Counted from the stretch's first letter, positions 12,829-22,515 are shown. The stretch is DNA of 64,000 nt from Streptomyces lydicus (GCF_001729485.1 NZ_CP017157.1:5208001-5272000); one strand, 5' to 3'. Translations and numbers: made by a program. Notes: a model not told the origin generated them from the sequence alone.

Positions 12829-14199
12829 TCAGCGCGCGATGTGCAGCGCCACGGCGCTCTTCGCTGGGACGGTCAACTGCGCCTTCCCGTCGTCCCCGAC
12901 GGTGACGGTGTTGCCGGCGCAGTTGTCCGGGGCGGCCTTGACGACGTTGCAGTAGGTCCCCGCCGGCAGCGAGGTGGAGAACGTCCGGTCGATCTGGCCA
13001 TCGCCGCCGTTGACGGCGACGAAGCCCTTGCCGCTCCGCGCGAAGGCGAGCGCGCTACCCCCGTTGTCCCACCAGTCGCTTAGCGGGGCCGAGCCGACCG
13101 CGTTGCGGAAGCCGACCATGCCGGTGATCTCCCGCTTGGCGTGCTCGTCGGTCCAGCCGTCGCTGCCGCTCGGCGGTCCCGCGTCCTTGTCGGACCAGGC
13201 GTACCCGGAGTAGACGTTCGGCGAGCCGTAGGGCGAGGCGAGCATGAAGACGTTGGCGAGGGTGTAGGCCGCGCCGTCCTTGTAGGTGAGCGTCGAGCCG
13301 TTGCGCTCGGTGTCCCAGTTGTCGACGAACGTACGGGCCTTGTCGCTTGCGAGCTTGCCGTCGGCGACGGACTTGAGCTGGGCGATGTTGCCGCCCTGGA
13401 ACGCGCTCTTGAGGTGGCTGCCGTAGCGGAACTCGTCGACGTCGCCGATGCCGGTGTACTCGTCGGGCCGGACCGCCTCGCCGGCTCCGTAGATCACCTC
13501 CTGCACCCAGTAGCCGGGATCGCGCATCTTGCCCTTGACGGCCGCGATGTCGGTCGCGGAGATGTGCTTGGCGGCGTCGATCCGGAAGCCGTCCACGCCC
13601 AGCGACCGCAGGTCGTCGAGGTACTTGGCGATGGTGGTGCGGACGTAGTCGCTGCCGGTGTCGAGGTCGGCTAGCCCCACGAGCTCGCAGTTCTGCACGT
13701 CGTCGCGGTCGGTGTAGTCGGAGATGCTCTTGCGGCAGCCGTGGAAGTCCCAGTCCTGGTAGAAACCGGGGTAGTTGTACTTGGCGTACTGCGTGCCGCC
13801 GGTGCCGGTTCCGGAGCCGGCCGCCATGTGGTTGATGACGGCGTCGGCGATGACCTTGACGCCCGCGCGGTGGCAGGCGCTGACCATCGACGCGAACGCG
13901 TCCCGGTCACCCAGCCGCCCGGCGATCTTGTAGCTGACCGGCTGGTACGAGGTCCACCACTGGTCGCCCTGGATGTGCTCGGAGGCGGGCGAGACCTCGA
14001 CATAGCCGTAGCCGGCGGGCCCCAGCTGATCGGTGCACGCCTTGGCGACGTCCACGTACTTCCGCTCGAACAGGGTGGCGGTGACGGTCTTTTCACCGGG
14101 CGGCGCGGCCTCGGAGGGCCACGGCGCGAGGGCGGCGAGGCCGGCCGCGGCCAGGACCCCGGCCAGCGTCCCGCCCAGCACACGGGAACGTTGCTGCAT
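12829..14199 (-). CDS. Secreted alpha-amylase, GH13
   Basis: A 456-residue extracellular enzyme cutting alpha-1,4 bonds in starch. Residues 1-31 form a Sec signal peptide ([10 protein letters not shown], hydrophobic core, cleavage after SEA). The GH13 barrel has the standard regions: '[10 protein letters not shown]' (region I), GFRIDAAKH with nucleophile D208 (II), '[10 protein letters not shown]' with acid/base E234 (III) and '[10 protein letters not shown]' with D296 (IV). The all-beta domain C ends the protein. Many Streptomyces amylases carry a C-terminal CBM20 starch-binding domain of about 100 residues; it is missing here, so action on granular starch may be weak. A promoter and inverted repeat upstream (14291-14351) suggest sugar-dependent control. 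Confidence 0.94.
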   Translation of the reverse strand: MQQRSRVLGGTLAGVLAAAGLAALAPWPSEAAPPGEKTVTATLFERKYVDVAKACTDQLGPAGYGYVEVSPASEHIQGDQWWTSYQPVSYKIAGRLGDRDAFASMVSACHRAGVKVIADAVINHMAAGSGTGTGGTQYAKYNYPGFYQDWDFHGCRKSISDYTDRDDVQNCELVGLADLDTGSDYVRTTIAKYLDDLRSLGVDGFRIDAAKHISATDIAAVKGKMRDPGYWVQEVIYGAGEAVRPDEYTGIGDVDEFRYGSHLKSAFQGGNIAQLKSVADGKLASDKARTFVDNWDTERNGSTLTYKDGAAYTLANVFMLASPYGSPNVYSGYAWSDKDAGPPSGSDGWTDEHAKREITGMVGFRNAVGSAPLSDWWDNGGSALAFARSGKGFVAVNGGDGQIDRTFSTSLPAGTYCNVVKAAPDNCAGNTVTVGDDGKAQLTVPAKSAVALHIAR

Positions 14200-14542
14200 C
14201 TTGCGGCTCCTTCGTCATGGGGCGCGGAGAACCGCACCGCGCCCACGAGAGCAGCCACGCGCCAGGCCGCCATGGGGGGATTTCCGTAGGAGCCTGCCGT
14301 TCACCTCGTGGACACGTCAACCCTTCCCGCAAGACTTTTCAGCGACTTGCGAAAGATGCTGACGGGCGGATGTACGACGTTGCCGCACCGGGCCGCCGCT
14401 GCCGGCAGAGAGGGCGACGAAGAGTCCAAGTCCGGGGTCACGAGAGTCCAATCGGCCCTCTTGTGCCTCCGGCCCGCGGCCGACAAGGTCCTCACCGAGG
14501 TTCACGTATGCCCCGGCGCACCACCGTTCCCCTGGAGGACCG
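14200..14542. promoter_or_regulatory. Divergent control region of alpha-amylase and GH109 gene
   Basis: A 343-base gap without a credible gene. For the amylase (minus strand) TTGACG (14315-14320) and CAGGCT (14291-14296) are 18 bases apart and form a likely promoter with a leader of about 85 bases. Just upstream of it CGCAAG (14328-14333) and CTTGCG (14346-14351) form an inverted repeat with a 12-base spacer, in the position of an activator or LacI-type repressor site. For the GH109 gene I see only the GGAGG ribosome binding site at 14533-14537 and no convincing promoter. Confidence 0.5.
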
Positions 14543-15973
14543 ATGAACGAGGCACAACCGCAGAACCACGACCCCAACGAGGCCGGACCCAGCCGCCGTT
14601 CGGTCCTGTGGACCGCCGGCGCGGCGGGCGCCGGACTGGGACTCGGCGGGCTGACGACAACTCAGGCCGCCGCCGCGTCCGGGACGGCCGGGTCCGCGAC
14701 GGCCGCCGGCGCCGCGCCCGCGGCGAAGGGCAAGACCATGATCGGAGTGCCCTTCGAGCGGCGCTCCACGGTCCGCGTCGGCATCATCGGCCTCGGCAAT
14801 CGCGGCGGCAGCATGATCGACCTCTTTCTCGCGGTACCCGGCGCCCGCGTCGTCGCGCTGTGCGACCCGGTGAAGGAGAAGACCGCCAAGGCTGCCAAGA
14901 AGGTCACCACCGCCGGTCAGCCCGCGCCCGCCGTCTACACCAACGGCGACCACGACTTCGAAAACCTCTGCAAGCGCGGCGACATCGACTTCGTCTACGT
15001 GGCCACTCCCTGGGACTGGCACTTCGAGATGGCGAAGACCGCCATGCTCAACGGCAAGCACGTGGGCGTCGAGTGCCCCATCGCCCTGCGCCTGGACCAG
15101 CTGTGGGAGCTGGTCGATCTCTCCGAACGGACCCGCAGACACTGCATGCAGCTGGAGAACTGCTGTTACGGCAGAAACGAGATGCGGGTGCTGCGGATGG
15201 CACACGCCGGGCTGTTCGGCGAGCTGTTGCACGGCGCGGGTGCCTACATCCACGATCTGCGCGGCCTGATGTTCGACCCCAAGTATTACGAGGGCCCGTG
15301 GCGCCGGCTGTGGCACACCCGGCTGCGCGGCGACCTCTACCCCAACCACGGGTTCGGCCCGGTCGCCAACTACATGGACATCAACCGTGGTGACCGCGCG
15401 GTGCGCATCTCCAGCGTCGGCACACCGGCCCTCGGTCTCGCCGCGTACCGCGAGGAGCACATGCCGGCGAACGACCCCAGCTGGAAGGAGTCGTACATCG
15501 AGAGCGACCGGACGATCAGCCTGGTGCAGACCGCGAAGGGGCGGGTGATCCGGCTGGAGCACGACGTCTCCACGCCGCACCCGTACAGCCGGATCAACAG
15601 CCTCGGCGGCACCAAGGGCCTCTTCGAGGACTATCCGGAGCGGATCTACCTGGAGCCGGACCAGCACAACGACGAGTGGGGCGACTTCGGCAAGTACGCG
15701 GAGTGGGACCACTGGCTCTGGAAGGAGCACGCCAATCCGCCCGGCGGACACGGCGGCATGGACTACATGCTGGTCTTCCGGCTCATCCAGTGCATGCGGC
15801 TGGGACTGCTGCCGGACTTTGACGTCTATGACGCGGCGACCTGGACGGCACCGGTCCCGCTCAGCGACCGCTCTCTCAAGGCGCACGGCGCCCCGCAGGA
15901 GATTCCCGACTTCACCCGCGGGCTGTGGAAGAAGTCCCGGCCGGGGATGGATTCGCAGAAGCCGGAGGAGTAG
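14543..15973 (+). CDS. Tat-exported Gfo/Idh/MocA-type protein, GH109-like alpha-N-acetylgalactosaminidase
   Basis: A 476-residue protein with a Tat signal ([11 protein letters not shown], hydrophobic stretch, TQAAAA) starting from the ATG at 14543, 6 bases behind GGAGG. Residues about 72-200 form a Rossmann NAD-binding domain with [10 protein letters not shown], and the rest is the alpha/beta Gfo/Idh/MocA C-domain. The segment '[20 protein letters not shown]' near residue 265 is the hallmark of family GH109, whose members remove alpha-GalNAc by an NAD-dependent redox mechanism. An exported member needs NAD bound before Tat transport, which suits the signal. It ends before a strong terminator. 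A plain oxidoreductase of unknown substrate remains possible. Confidence 0.82.
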   Translation: MNEAQPQNHDPNEAGPSRRSVLWTAGAAGAGLGLGGLTTTQAAAASGTAGSATAAGAAPAAKGKTMIGVPFERRSTVRVGIIGLGNRGGSMIDLFLAVPGARVVALCDPVKEKTAKAAKKVTTAGQPAPAVYTNGDHDFENLCKRGDIDFVYVATPWDWHFEMAKTAMLNGKHVGVECPIALRLDQLWELVDLSERTRRHCMQLENCCYGRNEMRVLRMAHAGLFGELLHGAGAYIHDLRGLMFDPKYYEGPWRRLWHTRLRGDLYPNHGFGPVANYMDINRGDRAVRISSVGTPALGLAAYREEHMPANDPSWKESYIESDRTISLVQTAKGRVIRLEHDVSTPHPYSRINSLGGTKGLFEDYPERIYLEPDQHNDEWGDFGKYAEWDHWLWKEHANPPGGHGGMDYMLVFRLIQCMRLGLLPDFDVYDAATWTAPVPLSDRSLKAHGAPQEIPDFTRGLWKKSRPGMDSQKPEE

Positions 15974-16090
15974 GCGCGGAGGAATCGCGGCGGAGGAATC
16001 GTCGCGGAGGATGCGGACGGCGGCGGGGGCACGGCGGAGCCGGGAGCGGAGGCGTGGCGGCGGACCGCTGCCCGGCTCCGGTCCCGACCG

Positions 16091-16125
16091 GCGGGCCCGG
16101 CGGGCGAACCGCCCGCCGGGCCCGC
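16091..16125. terminator. Bidirectional stem-loop between GH109 gene and dctA
   Basis: A perfect 15-bp stem (GCGGGCCCGGCGGGC with its complement) and the loop GAACC, between converging genes ending at 15973 and 16145. Confidence 0.7.
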
Positions 16126-16144
16126 TCACGGGGACGCCGGCGCG

Positions 16145-17551
16145 TCAGACGTCCGCAGCCCGGGCGGGCGCGGTGCCCGGCTCCAGCGGCTGCGGCTCAC
16201 CCGCCGCCTCCGCCGCGGTGGCGGTCGCGGGGGCGGGCTCCGCGGTGGCGCCCGCTGCCGCCACCTCGCCGTTCAGGACCTTCTTCGCCGTCACCCGGTC
16301 GAGTGCGCCCTCCCAGCGGGACACCGCGAAGACCGCGACGCAGTTGCCGAGCAGGTTGGTCGCCACCCGCATCGAGTCCATGATCCGGTCGACGCCGAGC
16401 AGCAGGGCCACCGCGGCGGCCGGGATGACGCCCAGCGCGGAGGCGGTCGCGGACAGCGCGAGGAAGGCCGAACCGGGCACCCCGGCCATGCCCTTGCTGG
16501 TCAGCATCAGCACCAGGACGACGGTGATCTGCTGGCCGAGCGAGAGGTCGACGCCGACCGCCTGCGCGATGAACAGCGTCCCGATGGACAGGTAGATCGA
16601 CGCGCCGTCCAGGTTGAAGGAGTACCCGGTCGGCAGGACCAGGCCCACCGCGTCGTCCCGGCAGCCCGCGGCCCGCAGTTTCTGCATCATCCGCGGCATC
16701 ACGGTCTCGCTGGATCCGGTACCGAGCGCCAGCAGCAGCTCCTCGCGGGTGTAGCGGACGAACTTCCACAGGCTCAAGCCGGTGACGGCCTTGAGGGCGA
16801 GGCCCAGCAGCACGAGGAAGGCCAGCGCGACGCCGTAACAGACCGCGATCAACTTGCCGTACGTCGCCATGGCGCCCAGGCCGTACTCGCCGACGAGGTG
16901 GGCGGTGGCACCGAAGACCGCGAGCGGCGCGAGCTTCATGACGTAGCCGACGATGGTGAACACCACGTCCTGGGCTTGCTCGATCAGCGGCAGCAGCTGC
17001 GGGACCTTCTTCTGCCCGAGGTGCAGCAGCGCGGCGCCCACCAGGCAGGCCAGCACCAGAACCTGCAGCAGCGAGTTCTCGGCGAACGCACCGACCGCGC
17101 TGTTCGGCAGGGACTCCAGGACGAACTGGGCGGCGGACGGCAGTTGCCCGCCCCCCGTCTTGGCGTCCACCGCGCCCTTGTCCAGCGAGGCCGGGTCGAC
17201 GTGCATCCCGGCACCGGGCGCGAAGACGTTCGCCGCCAGGAGGCCGACGACGAGCGCGAGGCTGGTCGCCGCCTCGAACCAGATCAGCGCCTTGACGCCG
17301 ATGCGGCCGAAGGCCCTGAGGTCGCCCGCCTTGGTGATGCCGGCGACGACGACGCAGAAGACCAGCGGGGCGATCATGGCTTTGATCAGACGGACGAAGC
17401 CGTCACCGAGCGGCTGCAGCGACGGTCCCGCCTGCGGCCACAGGCGTCCGACCAGGACACCGAGGACCAGCGCGACGAGCACCTGGGTGAACAGGCTGGT
17501 GCGCAGGACACGCCCTGCGCGGCGGATGACGCTTCCGGTGGCGTGCGGCAC
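16145..17551 (-). CDS. dctA: C4-dicarboxylate:cation symporter DctA
   Basis: A 468-residue transporter of the DAACS (glutamate/aspartate/C4-dicarboxylate) family, importing succinate, fumarate or malate with protons or sodium. Eight transmembrane segments with two re-entrant loops are expected, and the family segments 'IKAMIAPLVFCVVVAGI', 'GTGSSETVMPRMMQKLRAAG', 'TGYSFNLDGASIYLSIGTLF' and 'LMLTSKGMAGVPGSAFLAL' are all present. Two GTG codons compete: the one at 17557 sits against the GGAGG, while the one at 17551 has a 7-base spacing and is preferred. The C-terminal 35 residues are Ala/Pro-rich. A palindrome lies directly downstream of the predicted transcription start, so repression is likely. 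Confidence 0.92.
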   Translation of the reverse strand: MPHATGSVIRRAGRVLRTSLFTQVLVALVLGVLVGRLWPQAGPSLQPLGDGFVRLIKAMIAPLVFCVVVAGITKAGDLRAFGRIGVKALIWFEAATSLALVVGLLAANVFAPGAGMHVDPASLDKGAVDAKTGGGQLPSAAQFVLESLPNSAVGAFAENSLLQVLVLACLVGAALLHLGQKKVPQLLPLIEQAQDVVFTIVGYVMKLAPLAVFGATAHLVGEYGLGAMATYGKLIAVCYGVALAFLVLLGLALKAVTGLSLWKFVRYTREELLLALGTGSSETVMPRMMQKLRAAGCRDDAVGLVLPTGYSFNLDGASIYLSIGTLFIAQAVGVDLSLGQQITVVLVLMLTSKGMAGVPGSAFLALSATASALGVIPAAAVALLLGVDRIMDSMRVATNLLGNCVAVFAVSRWEGALDRVTAKKVLNGEVAAAGATAEPAPATATAAEAAGEPQPLEPGTAPARAADV

Positions 17552-17581
17552 GGGCACTCCTCCATGGACGGATTCTGTTAT

Positions 17582-17636
17582 GCGGAAGTGGACTTCCGCG
17601 GTCCGTCACTATGGCCGCTTGTTGTTCACCACGAAA
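17582..17636 (-). promoter_or_regulatory. dctA promoter with palindromic operator
   Basis: On the minus strand TTTCGT (17631-17636) and CATAGT (17608-17613) with a 17-base spacer form a plausible promoter. The palindrome GCGGAAGTGGACTTCCGC at 17582-17599 (8-bp perfect arms, 2-base centre) then covers the first transcribed bases, the typical place for a repressor. No adjacent regulator gene was found. Confidence 0.5.
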
Positions 17637-17788
17637 GAGTTCGCTGTAACTTCCGGGAAAATCTTGGAGCTTGGTCCAAGGCGGAGCACACCCCCCGTGG
17701 GCATCTGTCCGCCCGCGCCCGGCAGATGCCCTTTGTCCCCACCGGTCCGTACTGGTCCGCACCGGACCGCACCCGTCCCGTGGCGCCG

Positions 17789-18538
17789 TCAGCCCGCGAG
17801 ATGTGCCTTGTCCCCCATCACCGCAACGGGGTGCCGCGCCGGGTCGAGCGCCCGCAGCAACGTCTGCATCGCGGGCTTCGAGACACTCACACAGGCCGAG
17901 GTCCCGCTGCCGTGATCCAGGTGCAGCCAGACGCCGCCCCCCTTGGACTGCCCCTTCGGGCGGGTCGGATCGAGCGGCGAGGTCCCGGTGACCCGGTTGT
18001 AGTTGATCGCGACGACGTAGTCGAAGTCATGGCGGGTGTTCTTGGACCAGAACGAGGGCGGGGTGAACGCCGAGGAGTGCGTATACGGCAGCTTGGCGCC
18101 CGGGTCGGCGAGCACCCCGCCGGCGTCGGTCAGCGTGAACACCCCCACGGGGCTGCGCTTGTCGCCTTCGTGGTGGTCGACGGTCCAGCCGCGCCGGCCG
18201 TTGTGCGCGGGCCAGCTCCCCTGGCGGTCCCAGCCCTTGGCGTTCTTCTCGTAGAGGACGACGGTCGCGTCGGCGGAGTCGGCACCCTCGCCGTAGACCG
18301 CCACCACCTGACGGGAGTCGGCGGGGATCCGCGAGCGCAGGGCGGCGCCGACCCCGGGGATGTTCTTGAGCCGGGTGGTGGAGGACGCACCGCGGGCCGG
18401 ACCGCCGGGGCGCTCCCCCTTGCCCGCACCGTCGTTCTTGCCCTCGTCCGCGCCGCTCCCGCCGCCGCAACCGGCCAGGAGGACCAGACCCGCCGCGGCC
18501 ACCGCCGCCATCCGCACCGCACCGCCCGCTGTTCGCAT
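17789..18538 (-). CDS. L,D-transpeptidase (YkuD)-domain lipoprotein
   Basis: A 249-residue lipoprotein: the signal ends in the lipobox LAGC near residue 22, followed by a Gly/Asp/Lys-rich linker (about 23-55). The C-terminal domain resembles the YkuD/ErfK catalytic fold, with 'WLHLDHGSGTSACVSV' containing the conserved His, Ser/Gly turn and C216, which would be the nucleophile. Such proteins form 3-3 cross-links in peptidoglycan or attach proteins to it. The ATG at 18538 gives the correct lipoprotein signal; the frame is open further upstream but without a signal. It is a single gene, divergent from the ABC exporter pair, with a 249-base spacer in which I see no clear promoter. Confidence 0.82.
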   Translation of the reverse strand: MRTAGGAVRMAAVAAAGLVLLAGCGGGSGADEGKNDGAGKGERPGGPARGASSTTRLKNIPGVGAALRSRIPADSRQVVAVYGEGADSADATVVLYEKNAKGWDRQGSWPAHNGRRGWTVDHHEGDKRSPVGVFTLTDAGGVLADPGAKLPYTHSSAFTPPSFWSKNTRHDFDYVVAINYNRVTGTSPLDPTRPKGQSKGGGVWLHLDHGSGTSACVSVSKPAMQTLLRALDPARHPVAVMGDKAHLAG

Positions 18539-18787
18539 GCCCCCATGGTCGCACCACCGGACTGACGACCGTTCAGCAGCCACTCCCCCGCGCGCACGCC
18601 CCGTACGGGAGCATCCCGCCGGGCTTGTCCGAATCATGGGGCGTCGGCGGAAAAACCGTTTGAAATCAGCCCGTGCCGGGGGCCAACCTTCCAGGACCTC
18701 CGCCGGCGACGAGACGGACGAGAGGGGCATTTCGCCTGCCCGGAAGGGCAGCTGCCGACCGCTCACCACGACTTCGCCTGGAACCTC

Positions 18788-20680
18788 ATGCATATTCGCG
18801 ACCTTCCTCATCCCGATCCGGGCGTCCCGGACGTCCGCACGGGCGGCGCCTTCCTGCTGTGGCTGTGCAGAGCGCAGACCGGCGGACAGCTCAAGGCCCT
18901 CTTCTGGGGGCTGGTGAACTTCGGCGCCATCGCCTCCTTCCCGCTGCCGGTGGGCCTGGCCGTCCAGGCGGTGGTGGACCGCGACGGTGGTCTGCTCGCG
19001 CTGTCCGGCGGCCTGCTCACGGTGCTGGGCGCGCTGATCGCGCTCGGCGGCGTCATGCTCCACCGGGCGGCCGTCACCAACTGGATCACCGCCGTCGCCC
19101 GGATGCAGCAGTTGCTCGCGCGGAAGACCACCGAACTGGGTTCGGCCATGACCAGGCGGGTGGCCGCGGGCGAAATCGTCACCGTGAGCACCGGCGACCT
19201 GGAGAAGATCGGCTGGTTCGTCGAAGGGGTCTCCCGGTTCGGCGCGGCGGCGGTGACCGCGGTCGCCGTCTCCGTCGCGCTGGTCATCCGCCAGCCCCAA
19301 CTCGGCGTCCTGGTCGCCCTCGGCGTGCCCGTGCTGGCACTGGCCGTCCTCCCCCTGTTGCCGCCGGCCACCCGGCGCGCCGACGCCCAGCGGGAAATGG
19401 CGGGTCGCGCCACCGAGCTGGCCTCCGACACGGTCGCCGGACTACGCGTACTGCGCGGCATCGGCGGCGAGGAACTCTTCCTCGGCCGCTACCGCAGCGC
19501 CTCCCAGGAGGTACGCAGGGCCGCCGTCCGCAGTGCCCGGATGTGGTCGCTGATCTCCGCCGTCCAGGTGGTGCTGCCGGGACTGCTGCTCATCGCGGTG
19601 GTCTGGTACGGCACCCGGCTCGCCCTGGACGGCACGATCGCCGTGGGGGAACTGGTCACCATCTACAGCGCGGTCACCTTCCTGCTGTTTCCGCTGCGCC
19701 ACTTCGAGGAGATCGCCCAGGCGTACTCCTTCGCCCGGCCGTCGGCGAAACGCACCGCCCGCGTCCTGGCGCAGACCCGGCCGGCCGACGGCCGCGGCAC
19801 CGCCCCGGCCACGGTGCCGGCCGGCGATCTGCACGACCCGCACAGCGGCCTGACCGCCGTCGCCGGCCGGCTGACCGCGGTGGTGTGCGGCGACCCCGAC
19901 GCCGCCGGGCGCCTCGCCGAACGCCTCGGCGGGCACCCGCCGCAGGGCGACGAGGAGGACGCCGGCGAGGCCGTCCCGCTCTCCGCCGCCCTCGGCGGCA
20001 CCCCGCTGGACGACCTGCCGCGCGACACCGCCCGCCGGGCCGTACTCGTCCAGGACAAGGACCCGATGCTGCTCTCCGGCACCCTCGGAGAACTGCTCGA
20101 CGTCCCGTCCTCCGGGCGCGTGCCGGCGGCGGAGGCCCTCGGCGCGGCCCAGTGCGCCGACGTCCTGTCCGCGCTGGCCCAGGCGTCCGTCGACGACTCC
20201 GGCGACCCCATGCGCACCCACATCACCGAGCGCGGCCGGTCGCTCTCCGGCGGCCAGCGGCAACGGCTGGCGCTGGCCAGGTCTCTGGTCGCCGACCCGG
20301 AGGTGCTGGTGCTCGACGAGCCGACGAGCGCCGTCGACGCGCACACCGAGGCCCGGATCGCCGACGGCCTCCGCCGGATCAGAACGGGCCGTACGACCGT
20401 CCTGCTCACCTCCAGTCCGCTGCTGCTGGACCGGGCCGACCGGGTGGCGTTCCTGCACGACGGCAAGGTCGTCGCCGAAGCCACCCACCGCGAACTGCTG
20501 CACCGTGACCCCGCCTACCGCGCCGTGGTCACCCGTGAGACGGACGCCGCGCCGGGGCCACCGACCATGCGGCTCGACGAGGCCGGGCGGAACGGGCGGG
20601 GCCGCCCGGCGCTCGACGAAGTGAAGACGCTGAATACCGCCGCACAGCCCGCCGTGCAGCAGATCGAGGAGACCGCATGA
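18788..20680 (+). CDS. ABC exporter subunit with degenerate Walker A (heterodimer half 1)
   Basis: A 630-residue half-transporter with a six-helix exporter domain (about 25-330) and a nucleotide-binding domain. The Walker A position reads G368-DPDAAG-R375, so the invariant Lys and Ser/Thr of GxxGxGKS/T are replaced, and ATP binding there should be poor. The signature LSGGQ (486-490) and Walker B with E511 (VLVLDEPTSAVD) are intact. The gene overlaps the next by ATGA (20677-20680), so the two products are made together and almost surely form a heterodimer. In that dimer this subunit gives the signature motif to the working ATP site. The C-terminal 60 residues are an acidic/basic tail of low complexity. 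Confidence 0.9.
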   Translation: MHIRDLPHPDPGVPDVRTGGAFLLWLCRAQTGGQLKALFWGLVNFGAIASFPLPVGLAVQAVVDRDGGLLALSGGLLTVLGALIALGGVMLHRAAVTNWITAVARMQQLLARKTTELGSAMTRRVAAGEIVTVSTGDLEKIGWFVEGVSRFGAAAVTAVAVSVALVIRQPQLGVLVALGVPVLALAVLPLLPPATRRADAQREMAGRATELASDTVAGLRVLRGIGGEELFLGRYRSASQEVRRAAVRSARMWSLISAVQVVLPGLLLIAVVWYGTRLALDGTIAVGELVTIYSAVTFLLFPLRHFEEIAQAYSFARPSAKRTARVLAQTRPADGRGTAPATVPAGDLHDPHSGLTAVAGRLTAVVCGDPDAAGRLAERLGGHPPQGDEEDAGEAVPLSAALGGTPLDDLPRDTARRAVLVQDKDPMLLSGTLGELLDVPSSGRVPAAEALGAAQCADVLSALAQASVDDSGDPMRTHITERGRSLSGGQRQRLALARSLVADPEVLVLDEPTSAVDAHTEARIADGLRRIRTGRTTVLLTSSPLLLDRADRVAFLHDGKVVAEATHRELLHRDPAYRAVVTRETDAAPGPPTMRLDEAGRNGRGRPALDEVKTLNTAAQPAVQQIEETA

Positions 20681-22458
20681 TCGGCCTGGCGCCGCCGGAG
20701 CACGATCCGGACACCCCGCAGACCCTCACCACCCTCCCGGTCGGCTCACCGGCGACCGTCCGCCGCTACGTCGCCGGCCTGATCCGACGCCACCGGGGCG
20801 AGTTCGCGGTACTGATCGCGGTGAACGCGGCGGCGGTCCTCGCCTCCATGGCCGGGCCCTACCTGCTCGGCGGCGTCGTCGAGAAGCTCGCCACGGGCTC
20901 TCGCGACGTCCAACTCGGGCGCACCCTGGCCCTGTTCGCCGTCGCCCTGGTCATCCAGACGGTGTTCGTCCGGATGGTCCGGCTCCGCGGCGCGATGCTG
21001 GGCGAACGGATGCTGGCGGATCTGCGTGAGGACTTCCTCGTGCGGTCCGTCGCGCTGCCGCCGGGTGTTCTGGAGCGGGCCGGCACCGGCGATCTGCTGT
21101 CCCGGATCACCACGGACATCGACCGGCTCTCCAGCGCGATGCGCGAGGCGGTACCCCAGCTGTCCATCGGGGTGGTGTGGGTCGCCCTGCTGCTCGGCGG
21201 GCTCACGGTCACCGCGCCGCCGCTCGCGTTGTCGGTGCTGATTGCGCTGCCCCTGCTGGTCATCGGGTGCCGCTGGTACTTCAAGCGGGCCCCGGGCGCC
21301 TACCGTTCGGAGGCCGCCGGATACGCCGCGGTCTCCGCCGTGCTCACCGAATCCGTCGACGCGGGCCGCACCGTCGAGGCGCACCGCCTGGGCCCGCGCC
21401 GGATCGCCCTCTCGGAGCAGCGCATCCGTGCCTGGACCCAGTGGGAGCGCTACACACTCTTCCTGCGGTCGGTCCTCTTCCCTGTCGTCGACCTGACGCA
21501 TGTGGTGCTCCTGGGCGCCGTCCTGCTGCTCGGCGGCGCGTTCGTGATCCAGGGCTGGGTCACCCCGGGCGAGTTGACGACGGGGGCGCTCCTCTCGCAG
21601 ATGATGATCGAGCCGGTGGGCATGATCCTGCGCTGGTACGACGAGCTGCAGGTGGCCCAGGTCTCCATCGCCCGGCTCGTCGGCGTACGCGAGATCGAAC
21701 CGGAGTCGGCCGACGACGAACGGGCCCCCGACGGGCGCGATGTCCGTGCCGACGCGGTGTCCTTCGGCTACCACGCCGACGTCGACGTGCTGCGCGACAT
21801 CTCGCTGCGGATCCGCCCCGGCAGCCGGCTGGCGCTGGTCGGACCGTCCGGTGCCGGCAAATCGACGCTCGGCCGCCTGCTGGCCGGCATCTACGGCCCG
21901 CGCACCGGCACCGTCACCCTGGGCGGGGCCGAGCTCTCCGCCATGCCGGCCGAGCGGGTCCGCGAGCAGGTCGCACTCGTCAATCAGGAGCACCACGTCT
22001 TCGTGGGCTCGCTCCGCGACAACCTCCAGCTCGCCCGTACGGACGCCGCCGACGCCGCGCTCTGGGCGGCACTCGCCGCGGTGGACGCGGACGGCTGGGC
22101 GCGGGCCCTGGACGACGGCCTGGACACCGAGGTCGGCTCGGGCGGCCACACCCTGACGCCGGCCCAGGCCCAGCAGATCGCCCTGGCCCGGCTGGTGCTC
22201 GCCGACCCCCACACCCTGGTGCTCGACGAGGCCACGTCCTTGCTCGACCCGCGGGCGGCCCGTCACCTGGAGCGTTCCCTCGGCAGGGTCCTGGACGGCC
22301 GCACGGTCGTGGCCATCGCCCACCGCCTGCACACCGCGCACGACGCCGACGTCATCGCCGTCGTCGAGGACGGCCGCATCACCGAACTGGGCAGCCACGA
22401 CGAACTGGTCACCGCGGACGGCGCTTACGCGGCCCTGTGGCGGTCCTGGCACGGGTGA
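20677..22458 (+). CDS. ABC exporter subunit with degenerate signature motif (heterodimer half 2)
   Basis: A 593-residue half-transporter with permease and ATPase domains. Walker A is intact (G389-PSGAGK395-S), as is Walker B with E518 (TLVLDEATSLLD) and the H-loop 'IAHRLHTA'. The signature is degraded from LSGGQ to L493-TPA-Q497. Its lesion is complementary to that of the upstream subunit, so the pair has one normal ATP site (this Walker A with the partner's LSGGQ) and one site broken on both faces. The start overlaps the upstream stop by 4 bases. The exported substrate is unknown. A strong terminator at 22479-22515 closes the two-gene operon. Confidence 0.92.
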   Translation: MIGLAPPEHDPDTPQTLTTLPVGSPATVRRYVAGLIRRHRGEFAVLIAVNAAAVLASMAGPYLLGGVVEKLATGSRDVQLGRTLALFAVALVIQTVFVRMVRLRGAMLGERMLADLREDFLVRSVALPPGVLERAGTGDLLSRITTDIDRLSSAMREAVPQLSIGVVWVALLLGGLTVTAPPLALSVLIALPLLVIGCRWYFKRAPGAYRSEAAGYAAVSAVLTESVDAGRTVEAHRLGPRRIALSEQRIRAWTQWERYTLFLRSVLFPVVDLTHVVLLGAVLLLGGAFVIQGWVTPGELTTGALLSQMMIEPVGMILRWYDELQVAQVSIARLVGVREIEPESADDERAPDGRDVRADAVSFGYHADVDVLRDISLRIRPGSRLALVGPSGAGKSTLGRLLAGIYGPRTGTVTLGGAELSAMPAERVREQVALVNQEHHVFVGSLRDNLQLARTDAADAALWAALAAVDADGWARALDDGLDTEVGSGGHTLTPAQAQQIALARLVLADPHTLVLDEATSLLDPRAARHLERSLGRVLDGRTVVAIAHRLHTAHDADVIAVVEDGRITELGSHDELVTADGAYAALWRSWHG

Positions 22459-22478
22459 CACCGGTGGGCCCGTGACGC

Positions 22479-22515
22479 GTCACCGCCCCGGGGCGGCCTG
22501 CCCCGGGGCGGTGAC
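22479..22515. terminator. Bidirectional stem-loop after the ABC exporter operon
   Basis: A perfect 15-bp stem (GTCACCGCCCCGGGG and its complement) with a 7-base loop, between the converging ends at 22458 and 22558. Confidence 0.8.
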
